Assembly: GCA_001592145.1 (NCBI GenBank)
Contig: BCWJ01000009.1
Coordinates: forward strand, 1-64,000
Source: Xylanimicrobium pachnodae JCM 13526 = NBRC 107786
Lineage (GTDB): Bacteria; Actinomycetota; Actinomycetes; Actinomycetales; Cellulomonadaceae
Direction: 5' to 3'
Length of the DNA: 64,000 nucleotides
How positions within the stretch are numbered: position 1 is the stretch's first letter; every line of letters starts with the position of its first letter. The translations under genes were made by a program, and so were the position numbers. A model generated the notes under the pieces. The model searched no databases and had not been told where the DNA came from. It saw only the letters and a list, made by a program, of their open reading frames with translations. Positions 51,801-59,919 of this stretch are shown here, one piece after another.

Positions 51801-53301
51801 CCCCGCGGCGCTGCGCCCCGCGCTGCGTCTTGAGCCGCTGCGCCACGAGCTCCTCGAGCTGTGCGACGAGCCGCGACGCCCCGCCGGCGGAGTCCGCCAG
51901 GTGGAGTCCGTCCACGGGGCTCTGCGGGGACGACGTGTGCGGCACCCAGGTGAGCCAGGACAGCGGCCGCGCCCACACGGGGCTGACCACGGCCGTGACC
52001 ACGAGCTCGGAGGGGGCGTGCAGCCCGGTGAGCTGCACCAGCACGGCGTTCAGGACGCCCGCCACCGCGGCCGGCGGCCCTGCGAAGCCGAGCGCGCCGG
52101 CGTCGTACAGGTTCTCCACCACCGGCACACCGTCGACCGCGCCGAACGCACCGGTCACGGCGTCGAGCTGCGCCTGGTGCTCCTTGAGGAGCGTGCCCTT
52201 GTCCCCCGTCTTGATCGTGTTGCGCGTGGGCATCGTGCCCACCCCGAACCGCACGTTGAGGAACGACCAGTGCTCGGGACGGCGGGTCCACAGCAGCGGG
52301 CCGTGCCGCATCGCCTCGACGAACACGTGCTGCGTGGCGGGCGCCTCCCGCAGGCGCACCGACCGCTCCACCTCACGCTCGGCGGTGAGCATCTCGCGCA
52401 GCGACTGCAGCCGGGTGTCGAACCGTTCGACCTGCCGCTTGAGGCGTGCCTTGGCCTGCTTGCCCTGCGAGAGGTAGTTCATGATCATCATGAGCGGCGA
52501 CATCGCGCACATGAGCAGCGCGGTGGGCCGGTGCATGACGACCGCCATCGAGATGCCCAGCAGGATGGGCGCGATGAGCGCGAGGGCCGGGAAGCTCCGC
52601 GGCTCCTCCTCCTCGGGCGCCTCCGGGGCCTCGAAGTCCTGGCCACGGTAGCGGTCCTCCACGCGTGGCGAGCGCATGAACGCGACCGGGCCCGCCTTGG
52701 GGGCGACGCCCTCGATGCGGCCCGCGTCCGCGCGGCGCTCCAGGATCAGCGTCGTGTCGCCGACCTCGAGGCGGGTGGCGGCGTCGACGCGGAGCCGCGG
52801 CATCGGCACCCCGTCCACGAGCGTGCCGTTCGCCGAGCCGAGGTCGACGACGTCGATCGTGTCACCCACGTCGATGCGCAGGTGCCGCTTGGACACGAGC
52901 GGGTCCAGGAGCACCACGTCGCACTCCGGCGCACGGCCCACCACGTACGTCCCCGCCGCGAGCGGCTGCGACGGGCCGCCCACCACGTGCAGCACCGCCC
53001 GGGCCTCCGTGGACCGCGCGAAGTCGAACCCGGGCAGGGACAGGTCCACGACCGCGAACTCCGCGCCCGACCCGATCCACGCCTCGCCCAGGGCCGCCTC
53101 CGCCGGCAGCCGGGCCGGCCGGTCCTGGCCGGGCAGCCGGGCCTCGAGCGTGCGCGGGGCGGCGGGGTCGCCGTACCCGCCGTGGGGGTCGACACGGGCG
53201 ATCGTCTGCGCGATCTCACCGATCGTGGCGCCGGCGTCCGCGGTGATGACGACGTCGTCCGCCGTCCCGTCTGCGCGCCGCAGCGTGGCCTTGAGATGCA
53301 T
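48826..53301 (-). CDS. EssC-like FHA-FtsK/SpoIIIE secretion ATPase
   Basis: 1491-aa motor of a type VII secretion system. An N-terminal domain (1-100) is followed by an FHA domain (about 104-190: YVVGRAPECDVVLLDPLVSK, then LGSANGTLVDG), two membrane helices (about 238-277) and three P-loop ATPase domains. Walker A sequences are GGTTGAGKSE (about 705-714), GTGGSGKST (near 1035) and GPPGSGRTN (near 1313); the matching Walker B sequences are VIVIDEF, LLLIDGF and VVVIEGI. Only the first keeps the full VIVIDEF acidic pair; the third has a degraded P-loop (Arg for Lys). FHA-containing N-termini are typical of Firmicutes EssC; mycobacterial EccC lacks them. ATG at 53301 with AGGAAG upstream. Confidence 0.93.
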   Translation of the reverse strand: MHLKATLRRADGTADDVVITADAGATIGEIAQTIARVDPHGGYGDPAAPRTLEARLPGQDRPARLPAEAALGEAWIGSGAEFAVVDLSLPGFDFARSTEARAVLHVVGGPSQPLAAGTYVVGRAPECDVVLLDPLVSKRHLRIDVGDTIDVVDLGSANGTLVDGVPMPRLRVDAATRLEVGDTTLILERRADAGRIEGVAPKAGPVAFMRSPRVEDRYRGQDFEAPEAPEEEEPRSFPALALIAPILLGISMAVVMHRPTALLMCAMSPLMMIMNYLSQGKQAKARLKRQVERFDTRLQSLREMLTAEREVERSVRLREAPATQHVFVEAMRHGPLLWTRRPEHWSFLNVRFGVGTMPTRNTIKTGDKGTLLKEHQAQLDAVTGAFGAVDGVPVVENLYDAGALGFAGPPAAVAGVLNAVLVQLTGLHAPSELVVTAVVSPVWARPLSWLTWVPHTSSPQSPVDGLHLADSAGGASRLVAQLEELVAQRLKTQRGAQRRGAIDADAAAIERGADVGSTGQGEGTRSPVPAVVVVVSDDLDVDRARLIQLAELGPDAGVYLLWISAAPALLPAACRSFVDVSGPQPRVGLVRLGRWVDDVVLDQVDPGAAVDFGRRLAPVYDAGALIADATDLPRSVTLTSLIGHDLFESAEAVHDRWLQNQSVYDRTGARGGRRRAGSLRAVVGSAGVDVQHLDLRSQGPHALVGGTTGAGKSEFLQAWVLGMAAEYSPDRVTFLFVDYKGGSAFADCISLPHCVGLVTDLSPHLVLRALTSLRAELHHRERLFNRKKVKDLLELEKKGDPETPPALVIVIDEFAALAGDVPEFVDGVVDVAQRGRSLGIHLIMATQRPAGVIKDNLRANTNLRVALRMADPSDSSDVVEVPDAAFVDPGTPGRGLVKTGPGRVQAFQSAYAGGWSTRAPEKAKVQVSDLDFGRETRWEEPDDGVVVEQGDPGPNDQQRLVARIGEAFTAARLALPRRPWLDSLASVYDLARLRQRSDTELLLGVADLPEQQAQQPVYFTPDQDGSLGIYGTGGSGKSTVLRTLGTAAGITPRGGPVHVYALDFASGALRMLEALPHVGGVVKGEDAERVVSLLRMLRAELEQRGEAFAAVSAASVTEYRQITGRHGLPRLLLLIDGFPAFRDDWEVGAGRAEWFDTVRDIMSDGRALGLHVAFTADRSGAVPTSVRSLVQRNVLLRMSDEGFLSFGAPRDVVTAESPAGRALVDGLEVQIAVVGGVTTVAEQASATDRLAAAMRRANVAPAPPVRVLPQSYHATELPPTVDGRPVLGLDNLALAPFPFDPRGTVVVAGPPGSGRTNALAAMTGAVLRADPGARCYLFAQTRSPLVGELPWTDVAEGTEKVVELAKDLLAAVTDEDTAPGIVVVIEGINEYLQSPADKPIQELTKAIRKSDHLLLAEAESSAWSSTWPLLAEVKNARRGLLLQPEGMDGDSILKTSLPRAAKGEFPVGRGAWVERGRHVRVQLPLVLGEGA

Positions 53302-53324
53302 GCGTCTTCCTCGTTCCTTCCGCG

Positions 53325-53561
53325 CTACCGGCCGTGCCGGCGCGTGCTCATGACGGCATGAACCAGCCCGACGACGGCGCCGACGACGCCCGCGACGCCC
53401 GGCACGACCCAGGTGCGCGCCTGGGCGAGGGTGCGGCCCAGGCCGCGCCACGGGTCCAGCAGGTTGCCCGTCCCCACGGACGGGAAGACGCCGACCACCA
53501 CCATGACGACGAGGGCCACCGCGGCCGCACCCACCGCCCAGGCGATGACGAACCTGCTCAT
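53325..53561 (-). CDS. Small two-helix membrane protein
   Basis: 78 aa with two hydrophobic helices (MSRFVIAWAVGAAAVALVVM... at 3-28, and WVVPGVAGVVGAVVGLVHAV near the C-terminus) and a short polar loop between. No family recognised. It overlaps the FHA/winged-helix gene by four bases and precedes the EssC-like gene by 23 bases. It may be a small subunit of the secretion complex, in the position of small EssA or YukC-type partners, but no sequence similarity is visible. Confidence 0.7.
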   Translation of the reverse strand: MSRFVIAWAVGAAAVALVVMVVVGVFPSVGTGNLLDPWRGLGRTLAQARTWVVPGVAGVVGAVVGLVHAVMSTRRHGR

Positions 53562-54322
53562 GCGTCACCGTCCGCGTCCGTGACCTCGAGCAACGGCAGG
53601 TCCTCCAGGGTCACGATCCGGGACGTCACCGCGTACTCGACCAGCCGGGCCCGGCGGTTGGTGGCCAGCGCTCCCGGCCCGCCACGCAACCCCTTGACTC
53701 CCAGGCGGTCGAGCTTCTCGCACACGTTGTCGAGCTTGCGGTTGAACCGCGTGGTCGCCCAGCCGAGCCGCTGGGCCGCCGCCGCCGACGACGGGATCTC
53801 CACCAGGGAGGTGCCCTCCCGGCGCAGCATCGGTTCCGCGAGCGCCACGATGAGCTGCTTCTGGCTGAGCGTGAAGGCGGCCACGCCGATGGTGGTCTCC
53901 CCCACCGGTTCGTCGTCGCGGCCCACCGTCTGGTAGGGGGCGCCGTCCAGCTCGACGCGCAGCTCGTACGTCGTCGGGCCCGCCGTGAACACGATCGACG
54001 TCGTCGGGACCACCAGGGGCAGGCGGTGACCCGGGGAGAGCCACGACTGCACCCCGCCGTTCGCCTGGCTCACCGTGGCCGAGAGCACCGAGCCGACGTT
54101 CGACAGCCACCACATGCCCTGCTCGCACGTGAAGCGCAGGAACCGGCGGTGCAGGTACGGGTTGTCGTCCACGTCCAGGTCCGCCTCGCGGCCCACGTCG
54201 AACGGTCGGTCCGGGTCGGGCCGGAACCACTCACCGCAGTACTCCACGGCCAGGCGCGGCTCACCGGGGGCGTCCGGCGCGGCGCCACCGCTCATCACGT
54301 CACCACCCTTCGCGTCGCTCAT
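53558..54322 (-). CDS. FHA-like protein with C-terminal winged-helix domain
   Basis: 254 aa. The first half (about 25-130) looks like a divergent FHA fold: RPFDVGREADLDVDDNPYLH, RRFLRF, WWLSNVGSVLSATVSQANGG. It has a GR and an R/H-like pair but lacks a clean SxxH. The second half (about 150-215) has FTLSQKQLIVALAEPMLRRE, SAAAAQRLGWATTRFNRKLD and NVCEKLDRLGVKGL, which reads as a helix-turn-helix of the winged type. A phosphothreonine-sensing DNA-binding regulator is therefore plausible, with the kinase encoded directly upstream (ATGA overlap). The palindromes in this locus are candidate targets, by inference only. Confidence 0.7.
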   Translation of the reverse strand: MSDAKGGDVMSGGAAPDAPGEPRLAVEYCGEWFRPDPDRPFDVGREADLDVDDNPYLHRRFLRFTCEQGMWWLSNVGSVLSATVSQANGGVQSWLSPGHRLPLVVPTTSIVFTAGPTTYELRVELDGAPYQTVGRDDEPVGETTIGVAAFTLSQKQLIVALAEPMLRREGTSLVEIPSSAAAAQRLGWATTRFNRKLDNVCEKLDRLGVKGLRGGPGALATNRRARLVEYAVTSRIVTLEDLPLLEVTDADGDA

Positions 54323-55959
54323 GGCACGGTCACGCACGCCGGGTCCGCGGCGTAGCTGCGCTTGCCGTCGCGCACGGCCCAGACCTCGATGCACACCTTG
54401 CCGGGCTCGGTGGCGGTGATCGTCGCCGACCGTTCCTCGGACGCCTCGCTGGACGGCCGCTCCTTCTCGCCGATGACCTGCTGACGCCAGGTGTACTTCT
54501 CCCCCTCGATGGTGTCCTCGGGCGGGTCCCACGTGAACGTCACCGTGCGGCCCTCCGGGGTGCCCGCGACGATGTTGCGCACCGGCCCCACGAGCGAGGC
54601 CAGGTTGTCCTCCGGGGCCACCAGCGTGGTCGACGTCGGGTCGTCGCCGGCGTCCCCTGCGTCGGCGTCTCCCTGCGTGAGCGCGACAGCGACGACGGCG
54701 CCCACCGCGACGACGACCACCGCACCGACGACGGCGGGCCACCGGCGCCGGGGCGCGGCCTCCTCCTCCTGCTCCTCCACCTCGACCGGTGCCGGCGGTT
54801 CGGGCACCTGGACCTGCGCCTTGTGCACCGTCTCGTCCAGCGCGTCCGCGGGTGCGGTCCGGGCTGCGCCCACCGGCGTGCGGCCGGGCGCCTGGCCGGG
54901 GGTGCGAGCGGGTCCCTGCTCGCGGGCCGGGGACCCGGCGCCGGGAGCGAAGCCGCCCGGAGCGAACCCGCCGGGACCGGAGCCGGCAGCCGATCCGGCA
55001 CGGTCCGCCTGCGCGTCGATCGCGACGACGCCGCGCAGGCGCGTGCCCGGCTCGTCACCGTCGGCCTCGTCGTCGGCCTGCACCTGGCCGGAGTCGTCCA
55101 GGATGTCGACGGGCGTGACGCCCAGCTGGAGCTCGTTCTGCACGTGCTGGAGCGCGCGCGCCAGCGCGAGCGCCGTCGGGTACCGCGACGCGGCGGACTT
55201 GGCCATGGCCGTGGCCAGGATGCGCTCCAGCGAGGCCGGGACGTCCGTGCGGCCCACCGGCGCGAGCGGTGACCGCTCGATCCGGGAGACCAGATCGGCC
55301 GTGGAGTTCCCCCCGCCCGGCACCTCGAACGGTGAGCGCCCCGCCAGCAACGTGTACAGCGTGGCCGCGAGCCCCCACACGTCGGTGGCCACCCCGCTGC
55401 GCGGCGGGTCCAGGAACGACTCCGGCGGCGACCACGGGATCGACATGCCCTCGGCTCGCGACGCGTCGTCGAGCGCCGTGGAGATCCCGAAGTCCGTCAA
55501 GGCAGGGTGCCCGTACTCGGTGACCAGGATGTTCGCCGGCTTGATGTCGCGGTGGACGATGCCCGCCCGGTGCGCCGTCTCGACGGCGCCCGCCACCTGG
55601 ATGGTGGTGCGCAGGGCCTCGGCCACCGAGAACCGCTCCGAGCGGTAGCGCGCGCCCAGGTTGGGCCGCGAGCAGTACTCCATGGCCAGGTACGGGCGCC
55701 CGTCGCCCGCGATGTCGGTCTGGTACATCGTGACGATCGACGGGTGGCTCGACAGCGTGGCCATGAGGTCCGCCTCCGCCTCGAACGCCGCGGCCTGGCT
55801 GCCGCTGCGCTCCGAGAGCAGCACCTTGACCGCCACCCGCCGCCGCGGGCGCAGCTGCTGGTAGAGGAAGACGTCGGAGAATCCGCCCGACCCGATGACC
55901 GAGACGTACTCGAAGCCGTCGATCTGCGGGGGGACGGACGGCGCGCGCTTGCTGCTCAC
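54319..55959 (-). CDS. Membrane Ser/Thr protein kinase with FN3-like sensor
   Basis: 546-aa Hanks-type kinase. Gly-rich loop GSGGFSDVF (23-31), Lys45 in VAVKVL, HRDIKPAN (136-143) and DFG (156-158) are all present, so it should be active. A juxtamembrane region rich in Gly/Pro/Ala contains DALDETVHKAQVQV, a likely phosphothreonine docking site. One membrane helix lies at about 407-430. The extracellular part (about 458-546) has the strand pattern of a fibronectin type III domain (RTVTFTWDPPED, TITATEPGKVCIEVWAVRDG) instead of the PASTA repeats of PknB. GTG start overlapping the FHA gene stop by four bases. Confidence 0.93.
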   Translation of the reverse strand: MSSKRAPSVPPQIDGFEYVSVIGSGGFSDVFLYQQLRPRRRVAVKVLLSERSGSQAAAFEAEADLMATLSSHPSIVTMYQTDIAGDGRPYLAMEYCSRPNLGARYRSERFSVAEALRTTIQVAGAVETAHRAGIVHRDIKPANILVTEYGHPALTDFGISTALDDASRAEGMSIPWSPPESFLDPPRSGVATDVWGLAATLYTLLAGRSPFEVPGGGNSTADLVSRIERSPLAPVGRTDVPASLERILATAMAKSAASRYPTALALARALQHVQNELQLGVTPVDILDDSGQVQADDEADGDEPGTRLRGVVAIDAQADRAGSAAGSGPGGFAPGGFAPGAGSPAREQGPARTPGQAPGRTPVGAARTAPADALDETVHKAQVQVPEPPAPVEVEEQEEEAAPRRRWPAVVGAVVVVAVGAVVAVALTQGDADAGDAGDDPTSTTLVAPEDNLASLVGPVRNIVAGTPEGRTVTFTWDPPEDTIEGEKYTWRQQVIGEKERPSSEASEERSATITATEPGKVCIEVWAVRDGKRSYAADPACVTVP

Positions 55960-57674
55960 CAGATCTCCTCGAAGGTCAAGGTCACACCGTCACCCAGGTC
56001 CACCACGTCACCGTCCACGACGAGCACGCCCTCACCGGGGTGCAGGCGCTGCGGGGACTGGCCGTCACGGTGCAGCACCGTCCCGTTGGTGGTGGCCAGG
56101 TCCGTGACCAGCACGTGCCAGCCCTCAGGACGCACCTCCAGGTGCGAGCGCGACACGTCCTGGTTCGGGCTCGCGACCGCCACGAGGCGCGGCAGCTCAC
56201 CCGCCGTCGACCGCGGGGTGCGCGGCCGCCGCCCGACGACGACGGGCCGGTCGATGTCCACCACCGGGCCGCCCGCGACCCGCACGCTGCCCAGCGACGG
56301 GCGTGGCGCCAGGCACGCCTCCCCCTCCAGCGGCTCACCGCAGGCGCGGCACGCCTCCCGCGAGGGCGGGTTGGCGTGCCCGTTCGCGCACACCCGCGCC
56401 AGGACCTGCGCCCCGAACGTCGCAGGCGCGTCGGCAGGCAGCGGACCTCCCGCACCGGCACCGCCGGGAGCCGCCACCGGGGCCCCCGCGTCCGGAGCAT
56501 CCGGACCGGCGGGGCGGCGCAGGTGGTCGAGGGCGGACGACATCACCGTGTGCCCGTCATGGTCCGTGCCGTCCTCCTCGCCGACGCCGTCGAGCACCCC
56601 CGCTGCGGCACCGCCCCAGGCACGAGGAACGCCGGCGATGAGCCCGTCCCCGGGGGCCGTCACCGGCTCGGGGGCCACCGCAGGCTCGGGCGCAGCACCG
56701 GTGGCGGCCGGCGGCGCGCTCGCGGCCACCGGGGCGGCGGGCCCGGCGGCCGGACCGGCCGGCGCGGGCCGCGGCGGTACCGACGCGGTCTCGACGGGTT
56801 GCGCGGGATCTGGCGCGGCCCCCTCGGGCTCGCCGTCGTCCTCCGCGACGCGCACCGCGGCGTCCTCGACAGCCCGCATCACGGTCGCGCCCCACAGGTG
56901 CGAGAACAGGTCGTCATCGGTCGCGACGCCGGCCGGCGCCGCCACGGCGGGCTCGGCCGTCCCTGCCGGTTCCGTCGGCGCCGCCTCCGCGGTGGGCACC
57001 GCGGCATCGGGCGCCTCCGCCGGCACCGGCAGGATGGTCTCGGAGGAGACCGCACCGGGCGCGATGCCCACCGACCCCAGGGCGGCCGGCAGGATCGTCT
57101 CGGACGCCGCCGTCCCCGAGCCCGCGTCCCGGCGCGACCATCGCGCCGCGCGCGCGGCACCCTCCGGCGCAACGGCTTCCGGGCCGACGGCGGCGGGCGG
57201 CACGGCGGCGGGCGGCACGGCGACGTCGAGCGCGACCTCGGTGGCACGCACGACGCCCACACCGAGCGGCAGGGCACCGGGGTTCCCGGCGACCTCAGCG
57301 GCCTCTCCCGGCGTACGACCCAGCACCACGGACGTGACACCGCCGAGCCGCCGCTCCTGCCAGGTGGTCACGTCGTCGCCCTCGACCACCACGCGTCCCG
57401 CGTCGCCGTCGAGCGCCACGCGCACCCCGCCGCGCGCGAGCACGTGCGCCGCACCGTCGTCGAGCGTCACCGCGGCGAAGGCGGGCAGCGACGTCACGCC
57501 GACGCCCGGCAGGCTCGTGAGCGCGTCGACGACGGCCGTGACCGGCGTCGCCTCCCCGATGCCGTCCCAGAGCGCCCGGGCTGCCCCGGCGGGTGCGCCG
57601 ATCAGCAGCACCAGGGTGCGACCACGGCGGAGCACCACGCCGTCGTCGCCCACGTACCAGGCCGTCCCCGTCAT
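55956..57674 (-). CDS. FHA-domain protein with zinc ribbon and disordered linker
   Basis: 572 aa. The N-terminal 115 residues are a beta-rich domain of unknown family (ARALWDGIGEATPVTAVVDA). A Pro/Ala-rich disordered linker (about 140-430) contains two copies of SETILP at residues 191-196 and 211-216. A zinc-ribbon-like motif CANGHANPPSREACRACG precedes a complete FHA domain (about 465-560: PVVVGRRPRTPRS, SRSHLEVRPEGWHVLVTDLA, TTNGTVLHRDG). Likely a phosphoprotein and reader in the kinase/phosphatase circuit. Coupled to the kinase by a GTGA overlap and to the PP2C gene by an ATGA overlap. Confidence 0.85.
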   Translation of the reverse strand: MTGTAWYVGDDGVVLRRGRTLVLLIGAPAGAARALWDGIGEATPVTAVVDALTSLPGVGVTSLPAFAAVTLDDGAAHVLARGGVRVALDGDAGRVVVEGDDVTTWQERRLGGVTSVVLGRTPGEAAEVAGNPGALPLGVGVVRATEVALDVAVPPAAVPPAAVGPEAVAPEGAARAARWSRRDAGSGTAASETILPAALGSVGIAPGAVSSETILPVPAEAPDAAVPTAEAAPTEPAGTAEPAVAAPAGVATDDDLFSHLWGATVMRAVEDAAVRVAEDDGEPEGAAPDPAQPVETASVPPRPAPAGPAAGPAAPVAASAPPAATGAAPEPAVAPEPVTAPGDGLIAGVPRAWGGAAAGVLDGVGEEDGTDHDGHTVMSSALDHLRRPAGPDAPDAGAPVAAPGGAGAGGPLPADAPATFGAQVLARVCANGHANPPSREACRACGEPLEGEACLAPRPSLGSVRVAGGPVVDIDRPVVVGRRPRTPRSTAGELPRLVAVASPNQDVSRSHLEVRPEGWHVLVTDLATTNGTVLHRDGQSPQRLHPGEGVLVVDGDVVDLGDGVTLTFEEIW

Positions 57675-58522
57675 CGTTCGCCTCCCGCCAGGGCTTCGTC
57701 CCTGGGTCGAGTGTCCTCGTCGGTCCCCGCGGCAGGCAGCCGCGGCGCCGTCTGCTCGCCGCCCTGCGTGGCCGCGTCGACGATCACCACGGTGATGTTG
57801 TCCCGGCCACCGGCCGCCAGCGCCTCGCGCACCAGGCGGTCGGCGGCGGCCTGGGCGTCCGGCACCTCGAGCAGCACGCGCGCGATCTGGTCGTCGTCGA
57901 GCTCACCGGTCAACCCGTCCGAGCAGACCAGCACCCGGTCGCCGTCGCTCACCGGGACGAACCAGTAGTCCGCGCGGGACGGCGCCCCCGGCCCGAGCGC
58001 GCGAGTGACCACGTGACGCCGGGGGTGCGTCCGCGTCTCCAGCGCCGTGATCATGCCCGCCTCGAGCAGCTCCTGGACCTCGGAGTGGTCGACGCTCACC
58101 TGCTCCAGGTCACCGCTCGCCATCAGGTAGGTTCGCGAGTCGCCCAGGTTGACCACCAGCCAGTACGGGACGCCGCCCTGGTCGGCGAGCACCACGCCCG
58201 ACACCGTGGTGCCGGCTTCCCTGCCGGGAACCGTCACGATGGCGGACACCTGATCGTGCGCGGCGGCCAGCAGGCGCTCCACATCCGCGGCGGCGGCACC
58301 GTCCCGGGCGTCCGTGAGCCCCGCGGCCAGCGGCGCCAGCACCTCGATCGCCGTGGCGCTGGCCACCTCGCCCGCCTCGTGCCCGCCCATGCCGTCCGCC
58401 ACGAAGAACGCGAGGCTCCCGGCCAGGAAGCGGTCCTCGTTCAGCGTGCGGCGAGCGCCCGTGTGCGTGGCCGCCCCCCAGCGCAGCGCGACGGCGTCGA
58501 GGCCGCCCGGACCCTGGTCCAT
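57671..58522 (-). CDS. PP2C-family protein phosphatase
   Basis: 283-aa metal-dependent Ser/Thr phosphatase, the expected counterpart of the kinase. Conserved metal-binding motifs are in order: RTLNEDRFL, VADGMGGHEAGE, VVNLGDSRTYLM, VLVCSDGLTGEL and GGRDNITVVIVD. No membrane segment. The ATG at 58522 overlaps the upstream stop by one base; a GTG one codon earlier is possible. Confidence 0.95.
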   Translation of the reverse strand: MDQGPGGLDAVALRWGAATHTGARRTLNEDRFLAGSLAFFVADGMGGHEAGEVASATAIEVLAPLAAGLTDARDGAAAADVERLLAAAHDQVSAIVTVPGREAGTTVSGVVLADQGGVPYWLVVNLGDSRTYLMASGDLEQVSVDHSEVQELLEAGMITALETRTHPRRHVVTRALGPGAPSRADYWFVPVSDGDRVLVCSDGLTGELDDDQIARVLLEVPDAQAAADRLVREALAAGGRDNITVVIVDAATQGGEQTAPRLPAAGTDEDTRPRDEALAGGER

Positions 58523-59919
58523 CACGACACCCCCGCACGGATCAGGATGCGGGCGTCGCCCACGTGCACCGTCGCGCCGACCGTGACCCGGACCCGCGCT
58601 CCCGGCGCTGCGACCTGCGGCGCGCGCCCGGGCACCGAGACGACCGTTCCGTTGGTCGACCCCCGGTCCACGAGCCACAGCCCACCCGCGTCCGGGTGCA
58701 GCTCGGCGTGCGTCTTGGACACGGAGCGGGTCGGATCCGGCACCGCGACGACGTCCCACGGCTCACCCGTCGGGGCCTGCGGGTTGCGGCCCACGAGCGT
58801 GCGCCCGGTCACCGCATGACGCTCACCTGACGCGAGCTCGATGATGAGCACCCGCGGGACCGCAGGGATCATCCGGGTCTCGCCGTCGACCTCGTCCACG
58901 CGGCGCGGCTCACCGCCGGCCGGGTCATTCACCGGGCGGACCGGGGCCGACCCCGGCGGCGCAGACAGGGACGGCGCAGACAGCGGTGGTATGGGGAGCG
59001 ATGGTGCGGGCAGGGGCGGCGCCGAGGCAGCCGACGCGGGCACGACCGGCGTGGCCGCCGTCGGCGAGGGCTCGACACCCGGGGACCCAGCGGCCTTCGG
59101 GACGCCCGTGACCAGGCCCGCGGGAGCACCCGGCTGCGGGGCGCCGGCCGGGAAGGACCACGGGTCGGGCACCCGGCCCTGCGGCGCGGCGGGACCGCCG
59201 GTGGCAGCGGGCGCCAGCGCCTCGGCCCGAGGCCCGCGCCGACCGGACCGCACCACGCCCGCCCGGACCGCCTTGTCGTGCCACCCCTGCGCGCAGGGGC
59301 CCGAGTCGAAGGCCGGGCTGAGCACCATGATGAGCTGCCCGATCACGAACACCAGCCCGGACGCCCCGACGATGAGCCATCGCAGCAACGATCGGCCGAC
59401 CCCGATCGGCCGCCCGGACGCGATGTCGACGGTGCGCAGCCCCAGGAGCAGGCCCCCCACCGTGCGTCCCGTGAGACCGTCCGCCACGACGACGGCGAGC
59501 CAGCCCAGCAGCATCACCGCGGTCGCGAGGAGGTAGGTGCCCGCGAGCCGAGCGGGCAGATCCTCCGCGCCCGCGTCGGCCAGGAGCCCGGACGCGCCGC
59601 CGGCGCGGGCCACCCCCACCAGCATGACGACCGCGGGCAGGACACCCACCGCGGTCATGTCGATCAGCCAGGCCGCGAAGCGTCGACCCGTGCCCGCCCA
59701 GGCCGAGCCTGCGGCGGCCCCCGGACCCGCCTGCGCACCCTGCGGCGCGTCCGGCACCGGAAGGCCGCGGACGGTCGTGCCCATCCGCTCCGGCACCGTG
59801 GTGCCGGTGTGCACGGACGCGGCCACCTCGGGGCGCGCGATCGCGGTGCCACACACCGCGCACCACGACGCCCCCGCGTCCTGCGCGCTCCCGCACGCGG
59901 TGCAGGTGATGCCCGTCAT
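58522..59919 (-). CDS. RDD membrane protein with zinc ribbon and FHA domain
   Basis: 465 aa. An N-terminal zinc ribbon has two CxxC pairs (CTACGSAQDAGASWCAVCG). An RDD-type membrane domain (about 75-225) with GRRFAAWLIDMTAVGVLPAV and three to four helices follows, then a Pro/Ala/Ser-rich linker. The C-terminal FHA domain (about 365-465) carries GRTLVGRNPQAPTGEPWDVV, SVSKTHAELHPDAGGLW and STNGTVVS. It would bring a phosphothreonine reader to the membrane, near the kinase and the FHA domain of the EssC-like ATPase. It overlaps the transglutaminase-like gene by four bases. Confidence 0.88.
   Translation of the reverse strand: MTGITCTACGSAQDAGASWCAVCGTAIARPEVAASVHTGTTVPERMGTTVRGLPVPDAPQGAQAGPGAAAGSAWAGTGRRFAAWLIDMTAVGVLPAVVMLVGVARAGGASGLLADAGAEDLPARLAGTYLLATAVMLLGWLAVVVADGLTGRTVGGLLLGLRTVDIASGRPIGVGRSLLRWLIVGASGLVFVIGQLIMVLSPAFDSGPCAQGWHDKAVRAGVVRSGRRGPRAEALAPAATGGPAAPQGRVPDPWSFPAGAPQPGAPAGLVTGVPKAAGSPGVEPSPTAATPVVPASAASAPPLPAPSLPIPPLSAPSLSAPPGSAPVRPVNDPAGGEPRRVDEVDGETRMIPAVPRVLIIELASGERHAVTGRTLVGRNPQAPTGEPWDVVAVPDPTRSVSKTHAELHPDAGGLWLVDRGSTNGTVVSVPGRAPQVAAPGARVRVTVGATVHVGDARILIRAGVS

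Noticed and set aside
48868-53361. A 1497-aa open frame on the plus strand opposite the EssC-like gene
   Set aside because: Another antisense shadow of a high-GC gene; composition is His/Arg/Gly repeats with no recognisable domain.
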